From: Nocardioides sp.
GTDB lineage: Bacteria > Actinomycetota > Actinomycetes > Propionibacteriales > Nocardioidaceae
DNA: 24,263 nt
Reading direction: 5' to 3'
Assembly (NCBI GenBank): GCA_021731205.1
Contig: JAKFXV010000048.1
Span: 1-24,263 of the forward strand
Shown: positions 8,293-16,610 of the stretch, in pieces
How the letters are laid out: each line of letters starts with the position of its first letter
Numbering within the stretch: position 1 is the first letter of the stretch
The notes under the pieces: generated by a model
Seen by the model: the letters and a program-made list of their open reading frames with translations, nothing else
What the model was told of the DNA's origin: nothing
Databases searched by the model: none
Made by a program: the position numbers and the translations under genes

Positions 8293-8700
8293 ATGACAAT
8301 GACCGACCCGATCGCGGACATGCTGACTCGTCTGCGCAACGCCAACCAGGCGTACCACGACGATGTCGCGATGCCGTACAGCAAAATGAAGGAAGGCCTC
8401 GCGGGGATCTTGAAGGCCGAGGGCTACATCACCTCGTACTCCGTCGCCGAGCCGGCCGAGGGCGAGGTCGGCAAGACCCTGCACATCACCTTGAAGTACG
8501 GCCGTAACCGCGAGCGTTCCATCGCCGGCGTCCGTCGGATCAGCAAGCCTGGTCTGCGCGTGTACGCCAAGTCCACCGGGCTGCCGAAGGTCCTCGGTGG
8601 GTTGGGCGTTGCGATCATCTCGACCAGCCAGGGTCTGCTGACCGACCGCCAGGCACACCAGAAGGGCGTAGGTGGGGAAGTCCTCGCCTACGTCTGGTAA
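8293..8700 (+). CDS. rpsH: 30S ribosomal protein S8
   Basis: 135 residues, near the usual 130-132 of uS8, a primary binder of the central 16S rRNA domain and, in E. coli, translational repressor of the spc operon. [18 protein letters not shown] is the standard opening, so I keep the first ATG 8293 rather than the one two codons later. [13 protein letters not shown] and [17 protein letters not shown] are conserved core and C-terminal motifs. It is preceded by the structured 73-base spacer and followed by 24 bases before rplF. Confidence 0.99.
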   Translation: MTMTDPIADMLTRLRNANQAYHDDVAMPYSKMKEGLAGILKAEGYITSYSVAEPAEGEVGKTLHITLKYGRNRERSIAGVRRISKPGLRVYAKSTGLPKVLGGLGVAIISTSQGLLTDRQAHQKGVGGEVLAYVW

Positions 8701-8724
8701 CCGGACAGAAGGGAAGATCACGCA

Positions 8725-9264
8725 ATGTCACGCATTGGCAAGCTCCCCATCCCGGTGCCGTCCGGGGTCGCGATCGCGATCGACGAGAGCGAAGTGACCG
8801 TCCAGGGACCCAAGGGCACCTTGTCGCACACCGTGGTGGCGCCGATCACCGTGGAACAGGCCGACGGCGTCCTCGAGGTGAAGCGACCCGACGACCACCG
8901 CATCAGCAAGGCGATGCACGGGCTGACTCGAACGCTGATCAACAACATGGTCGTGGGCGTCACCGACGGCTACGAGAAGAAGCTCGAGATCGTCGGCGTG
9001 GGCTACCGCGTCCTGTCCAAGGGGCCGACCGAACTGGAGTTCCAGCTCGGCTACAGCCACTCGATCACGTTCAAGGCGCCGGCGGGCATCACCTTCTCGG
9101 TGGAGAGCCCGACCAAGTTGGGCGTCCAAGGCATCGACAAGCAACTCGTCGGCGAGGTGGCTGCGAACATCCGCAAGCTGCGCAAGCCCGAGCCCTACAA
9201 GGGCAAGGGCGTTCGGTACGCCGGCGAGCACATCCGCCGCAAGGTCGGAAAGGCTGGCAAGTAA
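8725..9264 (+). CDS. rplF: 50S ribosomal protein L6
   Basis: 179 residues, usual for uL6, which has two repeated alpha/beta domains near the factor-binding site. [15 protein letters not shown] begins domain 1; ATG 8725 follows AGAAGGGAAG at 8707-8716. The second domain carries the C-terminal signature [14 protein letters not shown] (about 159-172). Only two bases separate its TAA from the rplR ATG. Confidence 0.99.
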   Translation: MSRIGKLPIPVPSGVAIAIDESEVTVQGPKGTLSHTVVAPITVEQADGVLEVKRPDDHRISKAMHGLTRTLINNMVVGVTDGYEKKLEIVGVGYRVLSKGPTELEFQLGYSHSITFKAPAGITFSVESPTKLGVQGIDKQLVGEVAANIRKLRKPEPYKGKGVRYAGEHIRRKVGKAGK

Positions 9265-9266
9265 CC

Positions 9267-9650
9267 ATGGCCATCTCACTGTCCAACAACAAGCACACCG
9301 CCGCGCGCACCAAGTCGCGGCTGCGCCGGCAGGTCCGAGGCCGCAAGAAGATTGCGGGCACCCCGGAGCGCCCGCGCCTGGTCGTGACCCGCTCGCCCAA
9401 GCACATCACCGTCCAGGTCGTCGACGATCTCGCCGGTCACACCCTGGCGTCGGCCTCGACGATGGAAGCCGACCTGCGCTCGGTCGAGGGTGACAAGACG
9501 GCGAAGGCCAGGCTGGTCGGCGAGCGCATCGCCGCCCGGGCCAAGGCCAGCGGCATCGAGTCCGTCGTCTTCGACCGGGCCGGCAACAAGTACCACGGTC
9601 GCATCGCGGCCCTCGCAGACAGCGCCCGCGCCGGCGGACTGTCGTTCTAG
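9267..9650 (+). CDS. rplR: 50S ribosomal protein L18
   Basis: 127 residues. uL18 binds 5S rRNA with L5. An Arg/Lys-rich N terminus ([16 protein letters not shown]) precedes [40 protein letters not shown] is the conserved C-terminal block. Starts at ATG 9267 immediately after rplF. Its TAG at 9648-9650 is followed by GGGAGG, which may serve a tiny reading frame before rpsE. Confidence 0.98.
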   Translation: MAISLSNNKHTAARTKSRLRRQVRGRKKIAGTPERPRLVVTRSPKHITVQVVDDLAGHTLASASTMEADLRSVEGDKTAKARLVGERIAARAKASGIESVVFDRAGNKYHGRIAALADSARAGGLSF

Positions 9651-9663
9651 GGAGGGTGCGTCG

Positions 9664-9696
9664 ATGAAGAGCCTGGAAGAGAAGAGGAAAGTCTGA
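9664..9696 (+). CDS. Possible 10-codon leader ORF upstream of rpsE
   Basis: ATG 9664, about eight bases after GGAGG (9652-9656), opens a reading frame coding [10 protein letters not shown] and stopping at TGA 9694-9696. That stop overlaps the ATG of rpsE in TGATG. The arrangement mirrors the coupled starts elsewhere in the operon, so the mini-ORF could carry ribosomes from the rplR end to rpsE. Alternatively it is chance, and the purine run GAAGAGAAGAGGAAAG is simply the rpsE ribosome-binding site. Confidence 0.35.
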   Translation: MKSLEEKRKV

Positions 9697-10340
9697 TGAG
9701 TGGAGCTCGTACGGGACAAGCGTCGGGCGGACCGCGTTCGGGCGGCGACCGCGGCGGGGATCGTCGTGGACGTGACGACCGTCGTGGTGGCCAGGCCGAG
9801 AAGAGCGCCTACATCGAGCGGGTCGTCGCCATCAACCGCGTCGCCAAGGTGGTCAAGGGCGGTCGGCGGTTCAGCTTCACCGCCCTGGTCGTCGTCGGTG
9901 ACGGCGAAGGTCTGGTCGGCGTCGGCTACGGCAAGGCCAAGGAGGTGCCTGCGGCGATCGCCAAAGGCGTCGAAGAGGCCAAGAAGGCATTCTTCCGCGT
10001 GCCCCGGATCCAGGGCACCATCCCGCACCCCGTGCAGGGTGAGAAGGCTGCTGGTGTCGTCCTGCTTCGTCCGGCCGCGCCCGGAACCGGCGTCATCGCC
10101 GGCGGTCCGGTGCGCGCCGTACTCGAGTGTGCGGGCATCCACGACGTGTTGAGCAAGTCGCTCGGCTCGTCCAACCAGATCAACATCGTGCACGCGACCG
10201 TTGCCGCACTGAAGCTCCTGGAGGAGCCGGAGGCGGTGGCCTCGCGGCGCGGTCGTCGGGTCGAGGACGTGACGCCGGCGGCGTTGCTGCGGGCTCGGGC
10301 CGAGGGTGTCGACGCGGCCGCCGTGGAGGTGTCTGCGTGA
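9696..10340 (+). CDS. rpsE: 30S ribosomal protein S5
   Basis: 214 residues. uS5 acts in decoding fidelity at the 30S mRNA entry, and changes in its loop give spectinomycin resistance. A Gly/Arg/Asp-rich disordered N-terminal part of about 35 residues ([17 protein letters not shown]) is typical of actinobacteria. The core follows: [20 protein letters not shown] with the spectinomycin loop, [18 protein letters not shown], and the second domain with [18 protein letters not shown]. Starts at ATG 9696; its TGA overlaps the rpmD ATG. Confidence 0.99.
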   Translation: MSGARTGQASGGPRSGGDRGGDRRGRDDRRGGQAEKSAYIERVVAINRVAKVVKGGRRFSFTALVVVGDGEGLVGVGYGKAKEVPAAIAKGVEEAKKAFFRVPRIQGTIPHPVQGEKAAGVVLLRPAAPGTGVIAGGPVRAVLECAGIHDVLSKSLGSSNQINIVHATVAALKLLEEPEAVASRRGRRVEDVTPAALLRARAEGVDAAAVEVSA

Positions 10341-10540
10341 TGGCTCGGCTGAAGGTACAACAGACCCGCTCGGCGATCGGTCGCAAGGCCAACCAGCGCG
10401 AGACGCTCCGCTCGTTGGGGCTCAAGCGGATCGGCGACGTGGTCGTCAAGGAGGACCGCCCGGAGATCCGCGGCATGGTCCACACCGTCCGGCACCTCGT
10501 GACGGTGGACGTGATTGACGGAGAGAGTGACAAGCAATGA
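10340..10540 (+). CDS. rpmD: 50S ribosomal protein L30
   Basis: 66 residues, slightly longer than the common 60 because of a short acidic tail (DGESDKQ). uL30 is a small 23S rRNA-binding protein of the 50[21 protein letters not shown] and [20 protein letters not shown] are diagnostic. GGAGG at 10325-10329 serves ATG 10340; an in-frame GTG directly before it is an alternative. Overlaps rpsE by one base and rplO by four (ATGA). Confidence 0.98.
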   Translation: MARLKVQQTRSAIGRKANQRETLRSLGLKRIGDVVVKEDRPEIRGMVHTVRHLVTVDVIDGESDKQ

Positions 10541-10977
10541 CGCTCAAGCTGCACCACCTGCGCCCGGCACCAGGGGCGAAGAAGGCCAAGAACCGTGTGG
10601 GACGCGGTGAGGGCTCCAAGGGCAAGACCGCCGGTCGCGGCACCAAGGGCACCAAGGCGCGCTACCAGGTCCCGGCAGCGTTCGAGGGTGGCCAGATGCC
10701 GATCCATATGCGGCTGCCGAAGCTGAAGGGGTTCAAGAACCCGTTCAAGGTGGAGTTTCAGGTCGTCAACCTCGATCGCATCAGCGAGCTGTTCCCCGAA
10801 GGTGGCGAGATCGGCGTTGTCGACCTCGTCGCGCGCGGCGCCGTACGCAAGAACCAGCCGGTCAAGGTGCTGGGGCAGGGCGAGATCGGCAGCGCCGTAC
10901 GAGTGAGCGCGCATGCGTTCTCCGGCTCGGCGAAGGAGAAGATCGAAGCGGCCGGGGGATCCGTCACCGTTCTCTGA
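10537..10977 (+). CDS. rplO: 50S ribosomal protein L15
   Basis: 146 residues, the standard uL15. [20 protein letters not shown], the Gly-rich RNA-binding N-terminal tail [34 protein letters not shown] and the C-terminal [16 protein letters not shown] are diagnostic. Starts within the rpmD stop (ATGA). A 58-base spacer then leads to secY, which marks the end of the ribosomal proteins of the spc block. Confidence 0.99.
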   Translation: MTLKLHHLRPAPGAKKAKNRVGRGEGSKGKTAGRGTKGTKARYQVPAAFEGGQMPIHMRLPKLKGFKNPFKVEFQVVNLDRISELFPEGGEIGVVDLVARGAVRKNQPVKVLGQGEIGSAVRVSAHAFSGSAKEKIEAAGGSVTVL

Positions 10978-11035
10978 TCACCCCGTACTCTTTGGCGGGA
11001 CTCACTTGACGCCACAGCTGTAGAAAGAGGAACTC

Positions 11036-12331
11036 GTGCTAGGCGCGTTCGCCAATGCTTTCCGCACGCCGGACCTCCGGCGCAAGTTGCTGTTCGTGCT
11101 GTTGATCATCGTCATCTTCCGTCTCGGCTCCCAGGTGCCTGCCCCCGGAGTGAACACGGCCAACGTGCAGCGCTGCATCGATGGCTTGGAGGACGGCGGG
11201 CTCTACAGCCTGATCAACCTGTTCTCCGGTGGCGCCCTGCTCCAGTTGACGATCTTCGCGCTGGGGATCATGCCCTACATCACGGCGAGCATCATCTTGC
11301 AGCTGCTGGTCGTCGTGATCCCGCGCTTGGAGGCCCTCAAGAAGGAGGGCCAGGCCGGCCAGACGAAGATCACGCAGTACACCCGCTACCTCACTCTCGC
11401 GCTCGCCCTGTTGCAGGCGACCGGCATCGTGGCGCTGGCGCGCAGCGGTGCGCTGTTGCAGAACTGCCAGGAGGACCTGCTCTACTCCAACGGCACCCAG
11501 ACCTTCCTGGTCATGGTGATCACGATGACTGCGGGCACGGCGGTCATCATGTGGCTCGGCGAGCTGATCACCGAGCGGGGTGTCGGCAACGGCATGTCGA
11601 TCCTGATCTTCACCACGGTCGTCTCGACGTTCCCGTCCTCACTGTGGGGCGTGAAGACCGCTCGTGGTTGGTGGACCTTCGGCATCGTGATGGTCATCGG
11701 CCTGGCGATCGTCGCCGCCGTCATCTTCATCGAGCAGGCCCAGCGCCGGATCCCGGTGCAGTACGCCCGCCGGATGGTGGGCCGCAAGATGTTCGGTGGG
11801 TCCTCGACGTACATTCCGCTGAAGGTCAACCAGGCGGGCATCATCCCGGTCATCTTCGCCTCGTCGCTGCTCTACCTCCCGGCGATGGCCCTGCAGTTCA
11901 ACACCACCGGCGACTCCGCCGTCTTGAACTTCATCGGCCGCTACTTCGGCACCGGCGCCCATCCGGTCTACATGGTGACGTACTTCGCCATGATCATCTT
12001 CTTCACCTACTTCTACGTCTCGATCACCTTCAATCCCCAAGAGGTGGCCGACAACATGAAGAAGTACGGCGGGTTCATCCCCGGCATCCGCGCCGGCAAA
12101 CCCACCGAGGACTACCTCTCCTATGTGCTGTCGCGGATCACGTTCCCTGGTGCGCTCTACCTCGGCCTGATCTCGCTGATCCCGCTGATCGCGCTGGTCC
12201 TTATCAATGCCGACCAGAACTTCCCGTTCGGCGGCACCTCGATCCTGATCATGGTGGGCGTCGCCTTGGACACCGTGAAGCAGATCGAGAGCCAGCTCCA
12301 GCAGCGCAATTACGAAGGGTTCCTCCGCTAG
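11036..12331 (+). CDS. secY: Protein translocase channel subunit SecY
   Basis: 431 residues. SecY is the channel of the SecYEG translocon in the cytoplasmic membrane. It starts with AFRTPDLRRKLLFVLLIIV leading into the first membrane segment; about ten hydrophobic segments follow. The plug-region FSGGALLQLTIFALGIMPYI and the cytoplasmic loops QARRIPVQYARRMVG-like (seen as QRRIPVQYARRMVGRK) and KKYGGFIPGIRAGKPTEDYL are family hallmarks. GTG 11036 has AAAGAGG five bases upstream. The adk ATG follows its stop without a gap. Confidence 0.99.
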   Translation: MLGAFANAFRTPDLRRKLLFVLLIIVIFRLGSQVPAPGVNTANVQRCIDGLEDGGLYSLINLFSGGALLQLTIFALGIMPYITASIILQLLVVVIPRLEALKKEGQAGQTKITQYTRYLTLALALLQATGIVALARSGALLQNCQEDLLYSNGTQTFLVMVITMTAGTAVIMWLGELITERGVGNGMSILIFTTVVSTFPSSLWGVKTARGWWTFGIVMVIGLAIVAAVIFIEQAQRRIPVQYARRMVGRKMFGGSSTYIPLKVNQAGIIPVIFASSLLYLPAMALQFNTTGDSAVLNFIGRYFGTGAHPVYMVTYFAMIIFFTYFYVSITFNPQEVADNMKKYGGFIPGIRAGKPTEDYLSYVLSRITFPGALYLGLISLIPLIALVLINADQNFPFGGTSILIMVGVALDTVKQIESQLQQRNYEGFLR

Positions 12332-12907
12332 ATGCGCCTCATCATCATGGGCCCGCCGGGAGCCGGCAAGGGCACTCAAGCCACGTTCATCGCGACGACG
12401 TGGGGGATCCCTGCCATCTCGACGGGGGACATCTTCCGGGCCAATCTCGCCCAAGGCACCCCACTGGGTCTGGAGGCGCGCGGCTACATGGAGGCAGGCG
12501 AGTACGTCCCCGACTCCGTGACCAACTCGATGGTCCGCAATCGACTGCTCGAGGCCGACACGACACCCGGCTTCTTGCTCGATGGCTACCCCCGGACCCT
12601 GGCCCAGGTGGCCGAGCTCGACTCCATGCTCGCCGACGCCGGGCAGCACCTCGACTGCGTGGTCGTCTTGACCGTCGATGCCGAAGAGATCGTGCAGCGC
12701 TTGCTGGCTCGCGCCGTCAAGGAAGGTCGCGCCGACGACACCGAAGAGGTGATCCGGCGTCGCCAAGAGGTCTACGCCGAGCAGACCGAGCCGCTCATCG
12801 AGGTCTACCGGGAGCGTCGACTGCTGTGCGAGGTCGACGGGATGGGCGAGGTCGACGAGGTGACGAGCCGGATCTCGGACGCCCTGACTCAGGTCAGCGA
12901 GGCCTGA
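12332..12907 (+). CDS. adk: Adenylate kinase, short form
   Basis: 191 residues. Catalyses ATP + AMP to 2 ADP in the cytoplasm. The P-loop GPPGAGKGT is at residues 7-15; STGDIFR is the AMP-binding region; GFLLDGYPRT is the conserved central motif, with Tyr where many homologues have Phe. GRADDTEEVIRRR carries arginines of the catalytic site. The LID is short and lacks the zinc-type insert, as in other actinobacterial Adk. ATG 12332 abuts the secY stop, so translation is probably coupled. Confidence 0.98.
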   Translation: MRLIIMGPPGAGKGTQATFIATTWGIPAISTGDIFRANLAQGTPLGLEARGYMEAGEYVPDSVTNSMVRNRLLEADTTPGFLLDGYPRTLAQVAELDSMLADAGQHLDCVVVLTVDAEEIVQRLLARAVKEGRADDTEEVIRRRQEVYAEQTEPLIEVYRERRLLCEVDGMGEVDEVTSRISDALTQVSEA

Positions 12908-12915
12908 TCGCCGCG

Positions 12916-13737
12916 ATGTTCCGCGAACGTGGCATCGAACTGAAGACCCCTGGCCAGATCCGAGCCATGCGGGTCGCCGGACTCCTGGTGGGCCAGACCC
13001 TTGAGCTGTTGCGGGACGCCGTACGCCCCGGAGTGACGACGGCGGATCTGGACGCGCTCGCCGAGGACAACATCCGCTCCGGCGGCGGCACGCCGTCCTT
13101 CCTCGGCTATGGAGTGCCGCCGTTCCCGGCGTCGATCTGTGCGTCGGTCAACGATGCGGTCGTGCACGGCATCCCGGGTTCTCGGGTCCTCCAGGAAGGC
13201 GACGTCATCTCGATCGACTGTGGGGCGATTGTCGACGGCTGGCATGGAGATGCGGCCATCACCGTCACCGTCGGCGAGGTCTCACCTGAGGTCACGACGT
13301 TGATGCGAGTGACCGAGGAGTCGTTGTGGCGCGGAATGGCCGCGGCCAAGCTAGGTGGCCGCGTCAGCGACATCTCCCACGCGGTCGAGAGTTGGGTCCG
13401 CAGCGAGGGCGCCTACGGCATTCTCGAGGACTACGTCGGACATGGCATCGGCTCGGCCATGCATCAGCCGCCCAACGTGCCCAACATCGGGCGTCCCGGA
13501 CGCGGCCCGAAGCTCGTCCGCGGGCTGGCCCTCGCCGTCGAACCGATGGTGACGCTGGGCACGAGTGAGACCCGGGTAGCCGACGACGAGTGGACTGTGG
13601 TCACCGCAGACGGGAGTTGGGCGGCGCATTTTGAGCACACCTTTACGGTGATGCCGGAAGGTGCCTGGGTCCTGACTGCCGTCGACGGGGGCCGAACCAA
13701 GTTGACCGAGCTCGGCGTTCCGTTCGGGGGGGAGTAG
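12916..13737 (+). CDS. map: Methionine aminopeptidase, type I
   Basis: 273 residues. Removes the initiator methionine from nascent proteins. The five expected metal ligands are present: D101 and D112 (SIDCGA and HGDAA), H176 (GHGIGS), E209 (VEPMV) and E240 (FEHT); H84 in VVHGIP and H183 are the conserved catalytic histidines. No N-terminal zinc finger or SH3-binding extension is seen. I start at ATG 12916, eight bases after adk; the open frame upstream overlaps adk and secY and is not part of the protein. Confidence 0.97.
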   Translation: MFRERGIELKTPGQIRAMRVAGLLVGQTLELLRDAVRPGVTTADLDALAEDNIRSGGGTPSFLGYGVPPFPASICASVNDAVVHGIPGSRVLQEGDVISIDCGAIVDGWHGDAAITVTVGEVSPEVTTLMRVTEESLWRGMAAAKLGGRVSDISHAVESWVRSEGAYGILEDYVGHGIGSAMHQPPNVPNIGRPGRGPKLVRGLALAVEPMVTLGTSETRVADDEWTVVTADGSWAAHFEHTFTVMPEGAWVLTAVDGGRTKLTELGVPFGGE

Positions 13738-13740
13738 CAC

Positions 13741-14724
13741 GTGGAGGTCTCGACAACCGTCTGGTGGATCACCGGTCTGATCACGGTCGGCGTGCTGCTG
13801 GTCGACGTGTTGGTCATCGGCCGACGTCCCCACGAGCCGTCGATGCGGGAGTGCGCACGTTATCTGGCCGTCTATATCGGGGCTGCCATCGCGTTCGGGA
13901 TCGGCGTGTGGGTGAGCGCTGGAGGGCAGTACGGCGGAGAGTTCTTCGCCGGCTGGCTGACGGAGTACTCCCTGTCGATCGACAACCTGTTCATCTTCAT
14001 CATCATCATGGGCAAGTTCGCCGTCCCCCGTCAGTACCAACAGACCGCGCTGCTCATCGGCATCGTGCTGGCGCTGGTGCTGCGGGCGATCTTCATCGCC
14101 GTCGGTGCTGCTGCCATCGAGAACTTCAGCTGGGTCTTCTATCTGTTCGGCCTGTTCTTGGTCTACACAGCCATCCACCTCGCGATGGAGGCCAACGACG
14201 ACGACGCGCAGTACGACGAACCCAAACTCGTCACCTATCTCCGCAGGCACTTCCCGATCCACGAGCAGTGGGACGGCGTCAAGCTGACCATCAAGGAGAA
14301 CGGCAAGCGCGCGCTCACCCCGATGTTCTTGGTGATCATGGCGCTGGGCGTGACTGACCTGTTGTTCGCGTTGGACTCGATCCCCGCCATCTACGGGCTC
14401 ACCAAGGAGCCGTACCTCGTCTTCACGGCCAACGTGTTCGCCCTGATGGGGTTGCGCCAGCTGTACTTCCTCATCGGCGGCCTTCTGGAACGCCTGGTCT
14501 ACTTGTCCTACGGCCTGTCGTTCCTCCTGTTCTTCATCGGCGTCAAGCTGATCCTGCACGCCTTGCACGAGAACGAGCTCCCGTTCATCAACGGCGGCGA
14601 GCATGTCGACTGGGCCCCCGACATCCCGATCTGGCTCTCGCTCACAGTGATCATCGGCACGCTGGTGGTGACGGCGGTCGCGAGCCTGGCCAAGGACCGG
14701 CGCGACCACAGATCGGGTGCGTGA
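13741..14724 (+). CDS. TerC/Alx family integral membrane protein
   Basis: 327 residues, starting at GTG 13741 with GGGGGGA about six bases upstream and only three bases after map. Multiple hydrophobic segments are visible. The TerC signatures [19 protein letters not shown] and [19 protein letters not shown], each with buried acidic residues, are present, as is a charged cytoplasmic loop at about 155-185. Family members such as Alx/MntP-linked TerC proteins are implicated in manganese export and metalation of secreted proteins, or in tellurite resistance; the precise role here is inference. A yybP-ykoY-type riboswitch is not visible because the upstream DNA is coding. Its position between map and infA is unusual. 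Confidence 0.95.
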   Translation: MEVSTTVWWITGLITVGVLLVDVLVIGRRPHEPSMRECARYLAVYIGAAIAFGIGVWVSAGGQYGGEFFAGWLTEYSLSIDNLFIFIIIMGKFAVPRQYQQTALLIGIVLALVLRAIFIAVGAAAIENFSWVFYLFGLFLVYTAIHLAMEANDDDAQYDEPKLVTYLRRHFPIHEQWDGVKLTIKENGKRALTPMFLVIMALGVTDLLFALDSIPAIYGLTKEPYLVFTANVFALMGLRQLYFLIGGLLERLVYLSYGLSFLLFFIGVKLILHALHENELPFINGGEHVDWAPDIPIWLSLTVIIGTLVVTAVASLAKDRRDHRSGA

Positions 14725-14734
14725 GCGGGCCGGC

Positions 14735-15151
14735 ATGCTCCGCACGATGCTGAAGAGCAAGATCCATCGGGCCGTGGTCACCCAGGCGGATCTGCACTAC
14801 GTCGGCTCCATCACCCTCGACGCCGAGCTGTTGCAGGCGGCCGACATCCTGCCCGGTGAGCTGGTGCACGTCGTCGACGTCACCAACGGGGCCCGCCTCG
14901 AGACCTACGCCATCGCCGGCCCGGCCGGCTCCGGCGTGGTCGGCATCAATGGCGCCGCAGCTCATCTGGTGCATCCGGGTGACCTGGTGATCGTGATGGC
15001 GTACGCCCAGCTGGACACCGCCGTGGCCCGCACCTTCGAGCCATCGGTGGTCTTCGTGGATGCCGGCAACCGGGTGGTGCGGACCTCCGCCGACCCGGCC
15101 GATGCCGAGCCGGGCTCGGACCTGCTTCGCGGCAACCTCGTGCGCGACTAG
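14735..15151 (+). CDS. panD: Aspartate 1-decarboxylase (pyruvoyl enzyme)
   Basis: 138 residues. Converts L-aspartate to beta-alanine for pantothenate and coenzyme A synthesis. [20 protein letters not shown] and the self-cleavage site Gly24-Ser25 (in HYVGSITLD) are exact family features; Ser25 becomes the pyruvoyl group. [10 protein letters not shown] and [20 protein letters not shown] complete the barrel. Start at ATG 14735 is fixed by homology; the in-frame GTG at 14717 would overlap the terC-like gene. No panB or panC lies nearby, so it is detached from the pathway operon. An inverted repeat follows 27 bases after the stop. Confidence 0.97.
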   Translation: MLRTMLKSKIHRAVVTQADLHYVGSITLDAELLQAADILPGELVHVVDVTNGARLETYAIAGPAGSGVVGINGAAAHLVHPGDLVIVMAYAQLDTAVARTFEPSVVFVDAGNRVVRTSADPADAEPGSDLLRGNLVRD

Positions 15152-15178
15152 CCCACTGTGATCCGGGTCGTTGGGTCA

Positions 15179-15221
15179 TTGTGGAGTCTGTGACGTACCA
15201 GGTACGTCACAGACTCCACAA
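15179..15221. repeat. 21-bp perfect inverted repeat with 1-base loop after panD
   Basis: Left arm 15179-15199 and right arm 15201-15221 are exact reverse complements around a single A. It lies 27 bases after panD, so it could act as a terminator-like hairpin, though no T run follows. The core CGTCACAGACTCCA (15205-15218) matches 13 of 14 bases with CGTCACAAACTCCA at 23134-23147, so it belongs to a dispersed repeat family. Confidence 0.9.
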
Positions 15222-15288
15222 AGGCAGGGTCACGACGTGTGCTGAGGGAATTCGAAGGTCCTTGAGGACTCCTTGACGTGCGGTGCGC

Positions 15289-15294
15289 TAGTTT
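15289..15294 (+). promoter_or_regulatory. Possible -10 box for a leaderless transcript of the beta-helix gene
   Basis: TAGTTT lies six bases before ATG 15301, and no ribosome-binding site precedes that ATG. This spacing suits transcription starting at the start codon. TTGACG at 15273-15278 is too close for a normal -35, so the case is weak. Confidence 0.3.
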
Positions 15295-15300
15295 GCCGCG

Positions 15301-16362
15301 ATGCGACTCTCCACGCGGACGTCTTCCTTGGCCCTTGCCCTCGCGGTTGCCCTGGCCCCCACGCTGATCATCTTGTCCACGCCGGCCGGTGGGGCTCCGC
15401 CCGCCGCGGCGCAGGAGCCTGCCAAGCGGGCGATCACGCTGCGCATCGTGGGCACCGGCACCCCGGAGAGCTGCACCTCCGGCAAGGTGGTCAAGGCCGT
15501 GGCTGCAGGGGGGAAGGTCCGGTTCAACTGCGGCCTCGAGCCGGTCACCATCGTGATGAAGCGGACCGCCAAGATCGTCAACTCCAACCCGAAGACGATC
15601 ATCAATGGCAAGGGACTGTACGGCGGGGGAGATGTCACCCTCAGCGGTGGTGGGGATCGGCGGATTCTCTACCAGAACACCTGCGACCCGGCTCAGACGT
15701 GGACCACGGATCACTGTGACAACCAGCGTCGGCCGTTGCTGGTCCTGCGAAATCTGCGGTTGCGCGGCGGCAACTCGACCGGCGACGACACCGAAGGCGG
15801 GGGCGGCGGGGCCGTGTTCGTCCGGGGCGGCCAACTTCGGGTGCTCAACTCTGTGTTCGCCAAGAACCGCTGCGATCGCAACGGGCCCGACCTCGGTGGC
15901 GCGGCGATCCGGGTCCTGAGTCACTGGACCAAGCGACCGGTGTTCGTCGCGGACAGCGTGTTCCGCCGTGGCCGATGCTCCAACGGCGCCGCGATCAGCA
16001 GCATCGGGGTCTCGTGGAAGATCGTCGACAGCGTTTTCAAGCACAACCGGGCCGTCGGCCGGGGAGCCAACCCTGCTCAAGAGGGCACGCCGGGAGGCGG
16101 CAGCGGGGGTGCGATCTACATGGACGGCAACCGGATGAAGCTCAACCTCCGACGCTCGACCCTCCACGACAACGTGGCCCGCGAGGGCGGGGGCGCGATC
16201 TTCTTCGTCAGCAATGACCGGACGGGGCGGATGACGATCGCGAAGTCGACGCTGTACGACAACCGCAGCCAGAGCTTCGAGACCGACGGCCTGCCCGGCA
16301 TCTTCTATCTGGGAGTCGAACCGCCGCGGATCGTGCGCGGCACCACGATCGTGGCATCCTGA
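15301..16362 (+). CDS. Secreted right-handed beta-helix-like protein, unknown function
   Basis: 353 residues. Residues 1 to about 38 are a signal peptide (hydrophobic LALALAVALAPTLIIL, then AAAQEP), so the product is exported. The mature part has repeated short strands separated by Asn/Gly turns (NSNPKTIINGKGLYGGG, GGGGGAVFVRGG, GGGSGGAIYMDGN, REGGGAIFFVSN), the pattern of a right-handed parallel beta-helix of the pectate lyase-like or polymorphic-repeat class. Six cysteines in the mature region may form disulfides. No catalytic motif was recognised, so enzymatic activity cannot be claimed. Likely monocistronic; it sits between panD and infA. Confidence 0.8.
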   Translation: MRLSTRTSSLALALAVALAPTLIILSTPAGGAPPAAAQEPAKRAITLRIVGTGTPESCTSGKVVKAVAAGGKVRFNCGLEPVTIVMKRTAKIVNSNPKTIINGKGLYGGGDVTLSGGGDRRILYQNTCDPAQTWTTDHCDNQRRPLLVLRNLRLRGGNSTGDDTEGGGGGAVFVRGGQLRVLNSVFAKNRCDRNGPDLGGAAIRVLSHWTKRPVFVADSVFRRGRCSNGAAISSIGVSWKIVDSVFKHNRAVGRGANPAQEGTPGGGSGGAIYMDGNRMKLNLRRSTLHDNVAREGGGAIFFVSNDRTGRMTIAKSTLYDNRSQSFETDGLPGIFYLGVEPPRIVRGTTIVAS

Positions 16363-16394
16363 GCGCATCCGGCCCGGCTCAACCGATTAGGGGA

Positions 16395-16422
16395 TTGCCG
16401 CGGACCCACACTAGACTAGGGT
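16395..16422 (+). promoter_or_regulatory. Promoter of infA-rpmJ
   Basis: TTGCCG at 16395-16400 and TAGGGT at 16417-16422, separated by 16 bases, match an actinobacterial housekeeping promoter. Transcription would start near 16429, giving an mRNA leader of about 180 bases. An overlapping TAGACT at 16412-16417 is an alternative -10. Confidence 0.6.
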
Positions 16423-16426
16423 GTCG

Positions 16427-16610
16427 GCCCAACGTGGGCTCGTTTCGTGGTGCCTCGCGGCTGCCCGGATCACCAATCGACCGGCTCATCGAGCGGGGAG
16501 ACGTGTGCCGGGGTGCGGGCACCTCGAAACGGTCGCACGAGGTCCACTCGGCTCCTGCCGAGAGGTTCGCGGGTCGACGGTCGATGACAAGCAACGGATA
16601 GACGGAGTAC
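16427..16610 (+). promoter_or_regulatory. Long hairpin-rich 5' leader of infA
   Basis: Non-coding stretch between the predicted start of transcription and infA. It contains GCCCA/TGGGC (16427-16439), GTGCC/GGCAC (16505-16522) and a perfect CTCGGC/GCCGAG hairpin with a TCCT loop (16547-16562). The first would cap the 5' end of the transcript. No ORF is convincing here. Regulatory function is inferred only from length and structure. Confidence 0.4.

Noticed and set aside
12332..12907. Unusual Adk because of Tyr in DGYPRT
   Set aside because: The substitution is conservative and the protein is otherwise normal for the short actinobacterial form.
13700..13741. Manganese riboswitch (yybP-ykoY) before the TerC-like gene
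   Set aside because: Only three bases separate map from this gene, leaving no room for an aptamer outside coding sequence.
13351..14781. 476-codon minus-strand frame opposite map and the TerC-like gene
   Set aside because: Overlaps two well-supported genes with intact active-site motifs; Asp/Gln-rich antisense composition.
15148..16368. 406-codon minus-strand frame opposite the beta-helix-like gene
   Set aside because: The + strand product has a signal peptide and repeat pattern; the minus frame has no recognisable feature.
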